Shown one piece after another: positions 45,177 through 53,585 of a stretch of DNA of 64,000 nucleotides (position 1 is the first letter of the stretch; each line of letters begins with the position of its first letter). Source of the stretch: CAVQBJ01 sp963710725 (GTDB lineage Bacteria > Actinomycetota > Thermoleophilia > Solirubrobacterales > Solirubrobacteraceae); the NCBI GenBank assembly GCA_963710725.1, contig CAVQBJ010000007.1, positions 124,001-188,000 of the forward strand. Direction: 5' to 3'. The notes under the pieces are model-generated. The model did not search any database. It saw only the letters and a list, made by a program, of their open reading frames with translations, and was not told the DNA's origin. Made by a program: the position numbers and the translations under genes.

Positions 45177-45737
45177 CTAGGGCGCGCCGCCCGGCGCCGG
45201 CCGCGCGCGACGGCGCGGGGCGGCAGGCTCGTCGGCCACCGACTCGATCTCCTCGGTCATGTCGCGCCGGCGCCGACGGGTCGGCGACGGCCCGCCGGCG
45301 ACCTCGGTCTCGCAGTACGGGCAGATCGTCCAGGCCGGGTCGAGCGGACGGCTGCAGGAGACGCAGCGCTCCTTGAGCTTGCGCAGGCAGGACGGACAGC
45401 GCAGGAAGTCGCGCTCTATCGGGTAGTCGCAGTGCGCGCACAGCTGGTAGTTGAGCGCGTACATCTGCGCCTCGGCCGCCTGCATCTCGAGCTCGCGCTC
45501 GCGCACGTCGTCGAGGTACTCCGGGGGGCGGAGCACCATGTAGATGATCGTTCCGACATACGGGAACAGCGACGCCCCGACGGCGCAGGCGATGAGCACC
45601 GGGTCGGCGATCCGTCGCCGGGCGTCCGCGAACGTCCAGTAGACGAGCGCCAGCCAGAACAGGACGAGGAACAGGACGACGAGCTTGATCGCCAGATTGA
45701 CGCCGCTGCTGTTGATCCCGAAATAGGCGGGGATCAC
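45177..45737 (-). CDS. Membrane protein with double zinc ribbon
   Basis: 186 residues, GTG start at 45737. Two membrane helices (LAIKLVVLFLVLFWLALVYW and VLIACAVGASLFPYVGTIIYM) are followed by a Glu-rich helix and a double zinc ribbon with four CxxC pairs (CAHC...CPSC, CVSC...CPYC). The C-terminal tail is Arg/Pro-rich. Such proteins are common in actinobacteria without known function; zinc-ribbon tails often serve as protein-protein contacts. It lies between folC and ndk on the same strand. Confidence 0.88.
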   Translation of the reverse strand: MIPAYFGINSSGVNLAIKLVVLFLVLFWLALVYWTFADARRRIADPVLIACAVGASLFPYVGTIIYMVLRPPEYLDDVRERELEMQAAEAQMYALNYQLCAHCDYPIERDFLRCPSCLRKLKERCVSCSRPLDPAWTICPYCETEVAGGPSPTRRRRRDMTEEIESVADEPAAPRRRARPAPGGAP

Positions 45738-45776
45738 AATCGTCGCACCGTTGTCGCGAACATTAGCTGCGCGAGT

Positions 45777-45893
45777 TTAGAGAAACAGGCGGCCAAACCC
45801 GTAACCGGCGGCGAAGAATAGGAGGATCACTAGGGCCACGATCAGCGCGACGGCGCCGATCATGGCCAGAACCGAGGGACCGTCTTCGTTCAT
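45777..45893 (-). CDS. 38-residue single-helix membrane peptide
   Basis: ATG at 45893, five bases after the folC stop, with GGAGG inside the folC 3' end at a proper distance. The product is a short acidic head (MNEDGPSVLAM) and one long membrane helix ending in a phenylalanine/glycine-rich tail (FFAAGYGFGRLFL). Tight spacing and a good ribosome site support translation. Function unknown. Confidence 0.7.
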   Translation of the reverse strand: MNEDGPSVLAMIGAVALIVALVILLFFAAGYGFGRLFL

Positions 45894-45898
45894 CGCGA

Positions 45899-47194
45899 TC
45901 ACGCCTCCAGGGCGCCCGGGGCGCCGAGCAGCTGGCCCACAAGGTAGATCGAACCGGTCGCGAGCACCACCCCTCCCCCGGGCCGGCCGCGTGCCCAGGC
46001 CCGAGCGGCACGCAGCGCGCGGGCGGGATCGGACTCGCATTGAGGATCGTGGAAGCCCGCCTGCCGGGCGAGCGACTGCAGCGTCGGCGGCGGCAGCGCG
46101 CGCGGGCTGTCGGGCGCGGTCACCCACAGCCGCTCGCAGTGCGGCCGCAGCGCGGCGAGCATCGCCGAGGCGTCCTTGTCGTCGAGGATCCCGACCACCG
46201 CGGCGAGCGGACGTCCCTCGCGCAGGTCGGGAATCGACTCGACGAGGGCCGCGAAGCTCGCCGGGTTGTGCGCGCCGTCGAACACCGTCGGCGGATCGGC
46301 GCCGACGAGCTGGAAGCGACCGGGGATGACCGTCGCCGCGGCGGCATCGCGCACGGCGTCGGGGAGCAGCGGGCGCCCGATCGCGCTCAGGTACGCGCGG
46401 GCCGCCTCGACAGCGAGCCCGAAGTTCACCCGCTGGAAGCGTCCCTGGGCGTGCAGCGCCGGGATGCCGGCACCGGCCGGGGACGGCGCGCGCACGACGT
46501 GCGTGCCGAGGCCGGCGGCCACCTCGCGCGCGTATTCCTCGATCGGCTCCTCCAGCGTCGAGCCGAGGACGAGCGTGCTGGCGGGGCTCACGATGGCCAG
46601 CTTCTCGCGCGCGATGTCGGCGAGGGTGGGGCCGAGCCAGCGCGTGTGCTCGAGGCCCACGTTCGTGAGCACCGTGACCGGAGCGTCAACGATGCTCGTG
46701 GCGTCGTAGCGGCCGCCGAGCCCGGCCTCGATCACGGCGACCTGCACCCCCCGGTCGGCGAGGAGCATGAAGGCAGCCGCCGTGAGCAGCTCGAACTGGG
46801 TCACGTGGTCACCCTCGTCGAGCGTGCGGTTGACGCGCTCCATCGCCCACGCGGCCCGGCCGACGGCGTCGGCGAACGCCTCGGCGTCGACGTCGCGCTC
46901 GTCGATCTGGACGCGTTCGGTGTAGGACGTGAGGTGCGGCGAGAGGTACGCGCCGGTGCGCAGTCCGTGGCGCTCCAGGATCGCCGCGATGAAGCGCGTC
47001 GTCGAGGACTTGCCGTTCGTTCCGACGACGTGTACGGCGGCGAAGCGCTCGTGGGGCATGTCGAGAACGGTCATCAGCCGGCGCATTCGATCGAGGCCGA
47101 AGCGCATGCCGAACAGGTCCATCGAACGCAGGAAGCTCTCCGCCTGCGCCGGCGACCAGGTGCGGGGAGCCTCCCGGCGCCCGGCGGGACTCAC
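45899..47194 (-). CDS. folC: Dihydrofolate/folylpolyglutamate synthase
   Basis: Mur-ligase-family enzyme adding glutamate to folates. 431 residues with the ATP loop GTNGKSSTTRFIA, YLSPHLTSYTERVQID (folate binding) and DGAHNPASFAAL near the C terminus. GTG start at 47194 overlaps the valS stop by four bases. The valS-folC-ndk order is typical of actinobacteria. Confidence 0.95.
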   Translation of the reverse strand: MSPAGRREAPRTWSPAQAESFLRSMDLFGMRFGLDRMRRLMTVLDMPHERFAAVHVVGTNGKSSTTRFIAAILERHGLRTGAYLSPHLTSYTERVQIDERDVDAEAFADAVGRAAWAMERVNRTLDEGDHVTQFELLTAAAFMLLADRGVQVAVIEAGLGGRYDATSIVDAPVTVLTNVGLEHTRWLGPTLADIAREKLAIVSPASTLVLGSTLEEPIEEYAREVAAGLGTHVVRAPSPAGAGIPALHAQGRFQRVNFGLAVEAARAYLSAIGRPLLPDAVRDAAAATVIPGRFQLVGADPPTVFDGAHNPASFAALVESIPDLREGRPLAAVVGILDDKDASAMLAALRPHCERLWVTAPDSPRALPPPTLQSLARQAGFHDPQCESDPARALRAARAWARGRPGGGVVLATGSIYLVGQLLGAPGALEA

Positions 47195-49791
47195 AACGCC
47201 TCCAGCTCGTCGCGCAGGCGGGCGAGCTTCTCGTGCTCGGCCGCCACGACATCCGGCGGCGCCTTCGCGACGAATCCCTCGTTACCGAGCTTGCCCTCAG
47301 CGCGCGCGATCTCGCGCTCGAGCTCGGCGCGGCGCTTGGCGCGGCGCTCCTCGGCGGCCTCGGCGTCGACGCCCTCGACCGGAAGGATCTCGACCGTCGC
47401 ACCCGGGATCGGGACGCTCGCCATCGGCTCGCCGCCGTCGCCGTCGACCCACCGCACGCGCGCCAGGCGCGCGATCGCATCGGCGACGGCCGCATACTCG
47501 GGGCGCTCCAGACGTGCCGGCAGCACGAGCTTCGCGGGCAGCCCGGCGCCGTTTCGCCATCCACGCAGCGCCGTGATCGCCTCGATCGCCCGCCCCACCG
47601 CCTCCTCGGCCTGCGGATCGATGCGGCTCGGGTCGCCCACGGGGTAGCGGGCGGCGGCGAGCAGACCCTCGCCGCCGAGCTGTGACCACAGCTCCTCGGT
47701 GACGAAGGGGATGATCGGGTGCGCGAGCGCGACCGTCGCACGCAGTACGTGCACGAGCGTCGCCGACAGCGTCGCGCGATCGGCCGGCGGCGCGGCCTCG
47801 CGCAGCCGCGGCTTGACGAGCTCGAGGTACCAGTCGCACAGCTCGCCGTACACGAAGTCGTAGAGCCCGAGCGCGGCGTGGGAGAAGTCGAAGCGCTCCA
47901 GGCGCTCGGCGGTGTCGGCCTCGACGCGGGCCAGGCGCGAGAGGATCCAGCGGTCCTCGAGCGTCGTCGGCTGGGGGTCGGTGTCGGCGGCGGCGCCGGC
48001 CACTTCGGCGCTCGTGAGGACGAAGCGCGCGGCGTTGAAGAGCTTGTTCGCGAGCCGCCAGCCCTGCTCGACCTTCTCGGCCGAGTAGCGCACGTCCTGC
48101 GAGGACGACATGGCGAGCAGCCCGAAGCGGACGGCGTCGGCGCCGTGGCGCTCGATCTCGTCGAGGGGGTCGATACCGGTGCCCAGCGACTTGGACATGC
48201 GCCGGCCGTCGGGCGCCTGGATGACCGAGTGAACATACACGTCGGAGAAGGGGACCTGGCCGGTGAACTCCAGTCCCATCATGATCATCCGCGCGACCCA
48301 CAGGAAGATGATGTCGCGGGCCGTCGAGAGCACATCCGTGGGATAGAAGGCGGCGAGCTCGGGGGTCTGCCGCGGCCAGCCGAGCGTCGCGAACGGCCAC
48401 AGCGCCGAGGAGAACCAGGTGTCGAGCACGTCATCGTCCTGGCGCACCGGCCCGCCGCAGGCGCCACAGCGCTCGGGCGGGTCGATCGCCACGTACGTCT
48501 CCTCGCACTCGTCGCAGTAGTAGACCGGCAGGCGGTGGCCCCACCACAGCTGGCGCGAGATGCACCACGGGCGGATCTGCTCCATCCAATCGAGGTAACG
48601 GCGGCGCTGGCTGTCGGGAGTGATGCGCACCCGCCCGTCCCGCACCGCCTCGATCGCGGGCGCCGCGAGCTCATCCATGCGCATGAACCACTGCAGCGAG
48701 ACGAGCGGCTCGATGCGCTGTCCTGAGCGGTGCGAGTAGGGCACCTCGTGCGTGTAGGGCTCGCGCCCGACGATGCGTCCCTCGGCCTCGAGCGCCGCGA
48801 CGACGGCCTCGCGGGCCTCCATGACCGTCAGGCCCTCGTAGCCGGCGCCGGCGTCGACCGTCATCCGCCCGTCCTCGCCGATCACCGACACCTGCTCGAG
48901 ACCGTGCGCGCGCCCGATCTCGAAGTCGTTCGGGTCGTGGGCCGGCGTGATCTTCAGCTGGCCCGTGCCGAAGTCGGTCTTGACGTACTCGTCGGCGATG
49001 ATCGGCAGCTCGCGTCCGACGAGCGGCAGGATCGCGGTGCGACCCACGAGGCCGCGGTAGCGATCGTCGCCGGGATTGACCGCGACGGCCGTGTCGCCGA
49101 GCATCGTCTCCGGGCGCACGGTCGCGATCGTCACCGTGCCGCCGTCCTCCACGTCATAGACGATCGAGTACAGCGTGTCGACCTCCTCGCGCTCCTCGAC
49201 CTCGAGGTCGGAGATCGCCGATCGGCTGCCGGGATCCCAGTTGACGAGGTAGCGATCTCGATAGATGTAGCCCTTGTCGTAGAGCGCGACGAACACGCGC
49301 AGCACGGCCTCGTGATAGCCGTCGTCGAGCGTGAAGCGCTCCTGCTCATAGTCGAGCGAGGCGCCCAGGCGCTGGAACTGCTCGGTGATACGCCCCCCGT
49401 AGTGCTCGCGCCACTCCCACACGCGGGCGATGAACGCCTCGCGCCCGACCTCCTCCTTGCCGACGCCCTCGGCGGCGAGCGCCTTCTCGACCTGCGTCTG
49501 CGTGGCGATCCCCGCGTGGTCGGTGCCGAAGATCCACTTCGTGCGCCTTCCCTGCATGCGCCGCCAGCGAATGAGCGCATCCTGCACCGAGCCGTTGAGC
49601 GCGTGGCCCATGTGCAGCGTGCCGGTGACATTCGGCGGGGGAATCGCGATCGAGTAGTTCTGCTGGGGCGAGCCCTCGGGCTCGGGGTGAAACAGCCCGC
49701 TGGCCAGCCAGCGCTCGATGATGCGCGGCTCGACCTCCGCGGGGTCGAAGCGCGTCGCGGGCTGTGATTCTTCGGCGGCCGGCTCGGACAT
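47191..49791 (-). CDS. valS: Valyl-tRNA synthetase
   Basis: 866 residues. HIGH motif PPPNVTGTLHMGHALN, KMSKS variant RRMSKSLGTGIDP, zinc cysteines CDECEETY...CGACGG, an editing domain (TIATVRPETMLGDTAVAV) and the C-terminal coiled-coil arm (AELEREIARAEGKLGNEGFVAKAPPDVV) are all present. The Arg in place of the first Lys of KMSKS is common in ValRS of this kind. It is coupled to folC. No T-box leader is visible. Confidence 0.97.
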   Translation of the reverse strand: MSEPAAEESQPATRFDPAEVEPRIIERWLASGLFHPEPEGSPQQNYSIAIPPPNVTGTLHMGHALNGSVQDALIRWRRMQGRRTKWIFGTDHAGIATQTQVEKALAAEGVGKEEVGREAFIARVWEWREHYGGRITEQFQRLGASLDYEQERFTLDDGYHEAVLRVFVALYDKGYIYRDRYLVNWDPGSRSAISDLEVEEREEVDTLYSIVYDVEDGGTVTIATVRPETMLGDTAVAVNPGDDRYRGLVGRTAILPLVGRELPIIADEYVKTDFGTGQLKITPAHDPNDFEIGRAHGLEQVSVIGEDGRMTVDAGAGYEGLTVMEAREAVVAALEAEGRIVGREPYTHEVPYSHRSGQRIEPLVSLQWFMRMDELAAPAIEAVRDGRVRITPDSQRRRYLDWMEQIRPWCISRQLWWGHRLPVYYCDECEETYVAIDPPERCGACGGPVRQDDDVLDTWFSSALWPFATLGWPRQTPELAAFYPTDVLSTARDIIFLWVARMIMMGLEFTGQVPFSDVYVHSVIQAPDGRRMSKSLGTGIDPLDEIERHGADAVRFGLLAMSSSQDVRYSAEKVEQGWRLANKLFNAARFVLTSAEVAGAAADTDPQPTTLEDRWILSRLARVEADTAERLERFDFSHAALGLYDFVYGELCDWYLELVKPRLREAAPPADRATLSATLVHVLRATVALAHPIIPFVTEELWSQLGGEGLLAAARYPVGDPSRIDPQAEEAVGRAIEAITALRGWRNGAGLPAKLVLPARLERPEYAAVADAIARLARVRWVDGDGGEPMASVPIPGATVEILPVEGVDAEAAEERRAKRRAELEREIARAEGKLGNEGFVAKAPPDVVAAEHEKLARLRDELEAL

Positions 49792-49838
49792 GGCCGAGGC
49801 AGTCTAGGAGAGTGCGCCGCCACGCCGGGCGGCGGGCG

Positions 49839-50486
49839 TCACATGCCGAGGCCGCCGAACCAGGCGTAGCGCGCCTGCGAGCGCGTGTACTCCTGCATCG
49901 GCTCCACGCCGCTGCCCTCGACGAGCAGCTCTGAGCCCTCGGGGGCCTCGGCGCGCAGGCGCTCGGCGAGCGACCGGGCCGCGTCCTCGTCGTTGGCGCC
50001 GACGACGAGGTGGCGCCAACGGCGCAGCACCGGAATTCCCTCGCCCTGGAGGCGCTCGGCGAAGTCGCGCGCCTCGTGGTGGGAGGGCACCGTGATCCGC
50101 ACCTCCCAGTCCGGCGCCCCGTCGGCCGCCGACTCACGGTCCTCCTCCTCGACGAGCCGCTCGTGCTCGGCCGCGCGGGCCTCGTCGGACTGCGGCAGCG
50201 GCGCGGCGGCGTCCTCCCAACGCTCCTCCAGCGGATGCCAGCGCGTCACGCTGACCTCGGCGGGCACGCCGCTATCGGTGAGTGCGCGGGCGAGCGCGGC
50301 GCGCGCCGCCTCGGCCGCCGGGGCCGAATCGGTGTACAGGAACACGTCGTCCTCGTCGTGGGAGATGGCCGGGCGTCCCAGCGCCTGGCTCGCCTCGTCG
50401 CTCAGCTCCTGCTGCTGGAGGGCGGCGACCACGGCGTCGACCTTGGCGGCCGGCAGGTGGGCACGCACGCGGAACTCGTCTTGCAC
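49839..50486 (-). CDS. Conserved-looking protein of unknown function, two similar halves
   Basis: 215 residues from the GTG at 50486 (frame open to 50540, but the extension overlaps nothing recognisable). The chain has two halves of alternating strand/helix pattern (FRVRAHLPAAKVDAVVAALQQ and WEVRITVPSHHEARDFAERLQ), each like a ferredoxin-type fold that resembles the N-terminal domain of PrmA or ACT/SPOR modules, joined by an acidic linker. It ends SQARYAWFGGLGM. No catalytic motif can be named. It stands between the lipoprotein gene and valS, same strand. Confidence 0.75.
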   Translation of the reverse strand: MQDEFRVRAHLPAAKVDAVVAALQQQELSDEASQALGRPAISHDEDDVFLYTDSAPAAEAARAALARALTDSGVPAEVSVTRWHPLEERWEDAAAPLPQSDEARAAEHERLVEEEDRESAADGAPDWEVRITVPSHHEARDFAERLQGEGIPVLRRWRHLVVGANDEDAARSLAERLRAEAPEGSELLVEGSGVEPMQEYTRSQARYAWFGGLGM

Positions 50487-50546
50487 GCGAGGCAGTGTAG
50501 GGGCTCGCGGCGGGACCCGGCGTACTCCGGGTCCCGCCACGTGCGA

Positions 50547-51038
50547 CTAGGAGGTCGACGTCTGCGTCGAGGAACCGCCCGGCTGGTAGTTGGCGGCGCA
50601 CTTCGTGAGCCCGAGCTTGTTGGCGACCGACGTCGCCTCATCGGTGAGCGGCTTGGCCTTCGCCACGAGCGCCTGGACCTGCGCGGCGTCACCGGCCTTC
50701 GCCGCGGCACTCAGCTGCGGGGAGAGCGCGATCGTCTGCTCGAGGTTGCTGAGCGCGGTCTGCCAGTCCGACGCCTGCGACGAGGGCGGCGTGAGCGCCT
50801 TCAGCTTGGCGATCTCGGCCTGCTCGATCGGGATCTGGGCGTCGAGCGAGGCGGCGGCCGAAGCGCCCGTGTTGCTCGGGGCCGGCAGCGCGTTGATCTG
50901 GGCACCGAACTGGGCACAGATCGCGTTGGCCTCGGAAGTGAAGTTCGACGACGACGAGCTGCTGCTCGAGCTGCCGCCGCATCCGGCGAGCACGAGCGCG
51001 GCGCTCGCGGCGACGACGACGGGAAGGGTCCTGATCAT
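50547..51038 (-). CDS. Small lipoprotein of unknown function
   Basis: 163 residues with a clear lipobox (ALVLAGC), a poly-Ser linker after the lipidated cysteine, a helical domain (residues about 35-145) and a Ser/Thr/Gln tail. Two further cysteines (AICAQF and LTKCAAN) could form a disulfide that closes the helical bundle. AAGGAG lies before the ATG at 51038. No homology recognised; many actinobacteria carry such surface helical lipoproteins. Confidence 0.85.
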   Translation of the reverse strand: MIRTLPVVVAASAALVLAGCGGSSSSSSSSSNFTSEANAICAQFGAQINALPAPSNTGASAAASLDAQIPIEQAEIAKLKALTPPSSQASDWQTALSNLEQTIALSPQLSAAAKAGDAAQVQALVAKAKPLTDEATSVANKLGLTKCAANYQPGGSSTQTSTS

Positions 51039-51162
51039 ATGACGTTGGCTCCTTTCAGGAGCATTAGTTGAGCGACCCGGGGTGATCGCCGCCCGCTGCC
51101 CGCAGCGCGAGAAGTTTGGCGAGGAATGGACGGATCGCTAACGCGACGGGGAGGCCGGGAGA

Positions 51163-51399
51163 CTAGCCGCGTTTGCGGCGGAATCCGCGCACCAGCGGGA
51201 GGAGATCGCGCCCGGCGGCGCTCACGTCGAGCCTGGCCAGAAGGGCCCGCAGCTCCTCGCGCTCGCGGGCGCTGAGGTTGCCCGGCCGGCCGCGACTGGC
51301 GCGCACGAGCGCCATGAAGCGCGCTCTCTCCTTCTCGGAAAGGACATGCCAGCGCTCGAACGCAATCGCCCCGCCCTGCAGCACCAGCGCCCACGGCAC
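51163..51399 (-). CDS. Short basic protein downstream of clpX, start uncertain
   Basis: From the GTG at 51399 the product is 78 residues (VPWALVLQGGAIAFERWHVL... LVRGFRRKRG): a hydrophobic helix followed by a strongly basic helical part. The frame is open further upstream into the clpX 3' end, where an Arg-rich segment precedes, but there is no ATG/GTG/TTG between the clpX stop and 51399. Amino-acid pattern and position argue for a real gene; no function can be given. Confidence 0.5.
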   Translation of the reverse strand: MPWALVLQGGAIAFERWHVLSEKERARFMALVRASRGRPGNLSAREREELRALLARLDVSAAGRDLLPLVRGFRRKRG

Positions 51400-51461
51400 G
51401 GCGCGCAGGCGCGAGCGCTTGGATCGGGCCCCGCGAGGCTCGAGCTCCCCGCGCTTCGAGC

Positions 51462-52736
51462 TCAGGCGGATTCCTCGCGAAGCTCGTCGTGCTCTTCGGG
51501 CGCGGCCTCGGTGACGAGCGTCGGCGTGAGGCCCTTCTCGACGGTCTCGCGCGTCACGACGCACTTCTTGACATCGCGGCGGGAGGGCAGCTCGAACTGC
51601 ACGTCGAGCAGGATCTCCTCGATGATGGAGCGCAGCCCGCGGGCGCCGGTCTCGCGCTCCAGGCCCTTCTCGGCCACCGCCGTGAGCGAGTCGTCGGAGA
51701 ACACGAGCTCGATGCCGTCGAAGGAGAAGAAGCGCTGGAACTGCTTGACCAGCGCGTTGCGCGGCTCGGTGAGGATCGAGACCAGATCGTCGCGGGTGAG
51801 CTGGTGGACCGCCGAGACCACCGGGAGGCGGCCGATGAACTCGGGGATGAGCCCATACTGGATGAGGTCCTCGGGCAGGCAGTGCTCGAACAGCTCGCCG
51901 GTGTCGCGGTGCTCCTTGGACTCGATCGCCGCGCCGAAGCCGACGCCCTTGTGGCCGATGCGCCGCTCGATGATCTTGTCGAGGTTGGCGAACGCCCCGC
52001 CGCAGATGAACAGGACGTTCGTCGTGTCGATGGTCAGGAACTCCTGGTGGGGATGCTTGCGTCCGCCCTGCGGCGGGACGGAGGCCTGGGTCCCCTCGAG
52101 GATCTTCAGCAGCGCCTGCTGCACGCCCTCGCCGGACACGTCACGAGTGATCGAGGGATTGTCGGCCTTGCGGGCGATCTTGTCGACCTCGTCGATGTAG
52201 ATGATCCCGGTCTCGGCCTTCTTGACGTCGTAGTCGGCGGCCTGGATGAGCTTGAGCAGGATGTTCTCGACGTCCTCGCCGACATAGCCCGCCTCGGTGA
52301 GCGCCGTGGCGTCGGCGATCGCGAACGGGACGTTGAGGATCCGGGCGAGCGTCTGGGCCAGCAGCGTCTTGCCGCAGCCGGTCGGCCCGAGCAGCAGGAT
52401 GTTGGACTTCTGCAGCTCGATGTCCTGGTCGCCGCCCTGGATCATCTGCACGCGCTTGTAGTGGTTGTAGACCGCCACCGAGAGCGTGCGCTTGGAGGGC
52501 TCCTGGCCGACGACGTACTCGTCGAGGACCTCGTAGATCTCCCGCGGCTTGGGGAGGTTCTCGATGTCGAATGCCGGCGGAGCAGTGAGCTCCTCGTCGA
52601 TGATCTCGTTACAGAGATCGATGCATTCGTCGCAGATGTAGACCCCGGGGCCGGCGATCAGCTTCTTGACCTGGCGCTGGGACTTACCGCAGAAGCTGCA
52701 CAACAACTGCTCGTTGGAATCGGTCGGCCGGGCCAA
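51462..52736 (-). CDS. clpX: ClpX, ATPase subunit of ClpXP
   Basis: AAA+ unfoldase feeding ClpP. 424 residues starting at a TTG (52736) with AGGAGAG just upstream. N-terminal zinc-binding domain (CSFCGKSQRQV...CDECIDLC), Walker A GPTGCGKTLLAQ, Walker B IIYIDEVDK, sensor region and the IGF-type ClpP loop (here IGHKGVGFG) are present. A 39-base gap separates it from clpP. Confidence 0.97.
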   Translation of the reverse strand: MARPTDSNEQLLCSFCGKSQRQVKKLIAGPGVYICDECIDLCNEIIDEELTAPPAFDIENLPKPREIYEVLDEYVVGQEPSKRTLSVAVYNHYKRVQMIQGGDQDIELQKSNILLLGPTGCGKTLLAQTLARILNVPFAIADATALTEAGYVGEDVENILLKLIQAADYDVKKAETGIIYIDEVDKIARKADNPSITRDVSGEGVQQALLKILEGTQASVPPQGGRKHPHQEFLTIDTTNVLFICGGAFANLDKIIERRIGHKGVGFGAAIESKEHRDTGELFEHCLPEDLIQYGLIPEFIGRLPVVSAVHQLTRDDLVSILTEPRNALVKQFQRFFSFDGIELVFSDDSLTAVAEKGLERETGARGLRSIIEEILLDVQFELPSRRDVKKCVVTRETVEKGLTPTLVTEAAPEEHDELREESA

Positions 52737-52775
52737 TGTCTCTCCTACAGCAGCGAGCTCGGTGTATCTCGGACG

Positions 52776-53360
52776 CTAATGCTCCGAGATCACGCGGTCA
52801 ATGATGCCGTACTCCTTTGCCTCTTCGGAGCTCATGAAGTAATCGCGTTCGGTGTCCTTCTTGACCTGCTCGATGTCCTTGCCGGTGTGCTTGGCGATGA
52901 TCTCGTCGAGGCGCGTGCGCACGTCGATGATCTCGCGGGCGTGGATCTCGATATCGGTCGCCTGCCCCTGGAAGCTTGAGCTCACCTGGTGGATGAGGAT
53001 CTTCGCGTTGGGGAGCGCCATGCGCTTCCCGTGCGCGCCGCCGGCGAGCAGCAGCGCTCCCATCGACATCGCAATGCCGACGCAGATCGTCTGCACGTCG
53101 GGCTTGATGAACTGCATCGTGTCGTAGATGGCCAACCCGGCGTATACCGAGCCACCCGGCGAGTTGATGTACAGCGAGACGTCCTTGTCGGGGTCCTCCG
53201 ACTCCAGGTGCAGCAGCTGCGCGACGACGAGATTGGCGATCTGATCGTCCACGGGCGTGCCGAGGAAGATGATGCGCTCGTTGAGCAGGCGGCTGTAGAT
53301 GTCGAACGCACGCTCACCGCGAGACGTCTGCTCGACCACCATGGGGACTAGTGGGCTCAT
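52776..53360 (-). CDS. clpP: ClpP proteolytic subunit
   Basis: 194 residues. Catalytic Ser in GIAMSMGALLLAGG, His in ILIHQVSSSFQG, Asp in ERDYFMSSEEAKEYGIIDRV. It forms the tetradecameric chamber used by ClpX. Many actinobacteria have two adjacent clpP genes; only one is present here, so a second copy may lie elsewhere. It lies downstream of tig in reading direction, the normal tig-clpP-clpX order. Confidence 0.97.
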   Translation of the reverse strand: MSPLVPMVVEQTSRGERAFDIYSRLLNERIIFLGTPVDDQIANLVVAQLLHLESEDPDKDVSLYINSPGGSVYAGLAIYDTMQFIKPDVQTICVGIAMSMGALLLAGGAHGKRMALPNAKILIHQVSSSFQGQATDIEIHAREIIDVRTRLDEIIAKHTGKDIEQVKKDTERDYFMSSEEAKEYGIIDRVISEH

Positions 53361-53585
53361 GATCCTCGCTTTGGTTTCGCCTGCTCGGCTCGATTCCTTC
53401 TGACCGCCGCGAGTTCGACTCGCGGACTCGTCCGAGCCGAGCGCGAACGCCGCCTCCCGGCCTTCGGGCCGAGTCTAGCAATCGGCCCATGACCGCTGAC
53501 GGACCCGGCGAACGTGGGTCGAGCGGTTGGACGAAAGGTTACGCAGGGTTGCGCAGCAATGCGCGGCCTGGGCCGGTGCGTCGGC
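53361..53585. other. Intergenic region between tig and clpP
   Basis: 225 bases upstream of clpP. It must hold the clpPX promoter. A few short GC inverted repeats are visible, but no recognisable heat-shock (CIRCE, HAIR) element. Confidence 0.4.

Noticed and set aside
49792..49838. T-box leader of valS (and likewise of leuS at 12605-12660)
   Set aside because: Upstream gaps are under 60 bases and contain no T-box consensus.
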